From the NCBI GenBank assembly GCA_030591195.1, contig JAUVBO010000222.1, positions 1 through 5,885 on the forward strand: a DNA stretch of 5,885 nt, read 5' to 3'. The stretch comes from Pseudomonadota bacterium. Its GTDB lineage: Bacteria > Myxococcota > Polyangia > GCA-2747355 > JACKDQ01. Below, one piece after another: positions 4,660 to 5,885 of the stretch (position 1 is its first letter; every line of letters begins with the position of its first letter). The position numbers and the translations under genes are program-made. Under the pieces are notes generated by a model. The model searched no databases, was not told the origin of the DNA, and worked only from the letters and a program-made list of their open reading frames with translations.

Positions 4660-5885
4660 ATGAAAAAGTACGAACCCAAAGACATTAGGACCCTGGCGCT
4701 CGTCGGACACGGCAAGTGCGGCAAGACTTCCCTCGCCGAAGCCATCCTCTTCGACGCGCAGGCCACCACGCGCCTGGGCAAGGTCGATGACGAGAGCTCC
4801 CACCTCGACACCGACCCCGAGGCAATGAAGCGCAAGTCGAGCGTTCAGTGTGCGGTGGGCTACTGCGACTGGAAGAAGCGCAAGATCAACTTCGTCGACA
4901 CGCCGGGCGACGGCAACTTCGCCGCTGACCTGCAGCTTGGCCTGACCGCGGTGGACGCGGCGCTGGTGGTGGTTAGCGCGCCCGACGGCGTGCAGGTCGG
5001 CACCGAGCGCGCCTGGAAGGCCACCGAGGAGCACGGCCTGCCGCGGGCAGTGTTCATCAACAAGCTCGACCGCGAGCGCGCCGACTTCGACAAGGCCCTG
5101 GCCGAGGTGCAGGAGGTCCTGTCGTCGCAGGCCGTGCCGCTGCAGATCCCGATCGGCCAGGAGCAGTCCCTGTCGGGCGTGGTCGATCTGCTCGAGCTCA
5201 AGGCCTACACCTTCGAGGGCGACGGACGCGAGCTGAAGGCTGGTGAGGTGCCGGCGGATCTGGCCGACCAGGCGAGCGCCGCCCGCGAGCAGCTGATCGA
5301 GGGCATCGCCTCGAGCGACGACGAGCTGCTCGAGAAGTTCCTCGAGACGATGGAGCTGTCCGAGGAGGAGATCCACCAGGGGCTGAGCAAGGCGATCCTC
5401 GCCGGCACGATCGTCCCGGTGCTCTGCGGCTCGGCGACCCGCAACATCGGCGTGCAGTTGGTGATGGACCTGATCGCCAACTCGTTCCCCTCGCCGCTGC
5501 AGCGGCCCCCGCGCCAGGGCAAGGATCTGAGGGGCGACGACGTCGAGCGCAAGGCCGACGACCCCCAGGTCTCGGCCCAGGTGTTCAAGATGATCAGCGC
5601 GGACATCGGCAAGATCGCCCTGCTGCGGGTGGTCTCGGGGACGCTCGCCTCGGACGCCACGGTGCTCAACGCCAACAAGCGGTCGAAGGAGCGCGTCGGC
5701 CAGGTCTACGGCGTGGTCGGCAAGAAGCGCGAGTCGCTCGAGTCGGCGGTGGCCGGTGAGATCGTCGGGCTGGCCAAGCTCAAGGAGACCAAGACCGGCC
5801 ACACCCTCTGCGAGGACGGCGCCGAGGTGATCTTCCCGCAGATCGAGCTGCCCGAGCCGGTGATCAGTTACTCGATCAGCCCGAA
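4660..5885 (+). CDS. EF-G-like translation GTPase (EF-G paralogue), N-terminal 408 codons, runs off the right edge
   Basis: Seen: an unbroken frame from ATG 4660 to the window end. The GTPase domain (about 8-275) has G1 VGHGKCGKTS (15-24), a switch I ending KRKSSVQ (57-63), G3 DTPG (80-83), G4 NKLD (134-137) and G5 CGSAT (256-260), with the G' insert between G4 and G5. A domain II beta-barrel starts near 303 (VSAQVFKM, then GKIALLRVVSGTL). Domain III begins close to the edge (SYSISPK). The sequence resembles the EF-G-like/EF-G-2 clade rather than canonical FusA: switch II reads DTPGDGNF instead of DTPGHVDF, so the catalytic His is Asp84. Clade members bind GTP and the ribosome, but roles vary and some lack ribosome-stimulated GTPase activity. 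A canonical fusA is expected elsewhere. Start: ATG, with only a weak AGG about nine bases upstream; an in-frame GTG at 4639 would add seven residues. The 84-bp gap after coaX shows no terminator. Confidence 0.92.
   Translation, partial: MKKYEPKDIRTLALVGHGKCGKTSLAEAILFDAQATTRLGKVDDESSHLDTDPEAMKRKSSVQCAVGYCDWKKRKINFVDTPGDGNFAADLQLGLTAVDAALVVVSAPDGVQVGTERAWKATEEHGLPRAVFINKLDRERADFDKALAEVQEVLSSQAVPLQIPIGQEQSLSGVVDLLELKAYTFEGDGRELKAGEVPADLADQASAAREQLIEGIASSDDELLEKFLETMELSEEEIHQGLSKAILAGTIVPVLCGSATRNIGVQLVMDLIANSFPSPLQRPPRQGKDLRGDDVERKADDPQVSAQVFKMISADIGKIALLRVVSGTLASDATVLNANKRSKERVGQVYGVVGKKRESLESAVAGEIVGLAKLKETKTGHTLCEDGAEVIFPQIELPEPVISYSISP

Noticed and set aside
3679..5802. A 707-codon open frame on the minus strand opposite coaX and the EF-G-like gene
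   Set aside because: It lies antisense to two genes with clear family motifs. Its composition (rich in Arg, Gly, Leu, Asp, His and Val, with no recognisable domain) is what the reverse complement of GC-rich codons produces.

Overview
The window is a gene-dense, GC-rich stretch of bacterial chromosome made of ordinary housekeeping and signalling genes. GC bias at third codon positions leaves long stop-free shadow frames. The proteins (GyrA N-terminus, a REC-GAF-HD-GYP regulator, a type III pantothenate kinase and an EF-G-like GTPase with a DTPGDxNF switch II) fit a high-GC Gram-negative lineage, perhaps a former deltaproteobacterium such as Myxococcota or Desulfobacterota. That placement is inference from protein style only. 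I see no tRNA, rRNA, CRISPR array, insertion sequence or prophage signature.

Layout: two divergent blocks. The left block reads leftwards (minus strand). From upstream to downstream it holds a four-helix membrane protein resembling DUF2254 (2084-3694), a response regulator with an HD-GYP output (341-1888), and the first 51 codons of gyrA (1-155, running off the left edge). Gaps of 195 and 185 bp separate them, and each gap holds a promoter candidate for the next gene, so they are probably separate transcription units. The right block reads rightwards (plus strand): coaX (3796-4575), then an EF-G-like translation GTPase (4660 to beyond the right edge), 84 bp apart and possibly co-transcribed. 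The 101-bp divergent gap (3695-3795) carries a perfect 8-bp tandem repeat and the coaX promoter and ribosome-binding site.

Functionally, the right block joins coenzyme A synthesis to a translation-factor paralogue. The left block joins an envelope protein, probable c-di-GMP turnover and DNA topology. I see no evidence that the five genes form one dedicated system. The most notable signals are three altered positions in the GTPase centre of the EF-G paralogue, a perfect hairpin in the gyrA leader together with no Shine-Dalgarno sequence, the long C-terminal region of the membrane protein, and the tandem repeat in the divergent gap.
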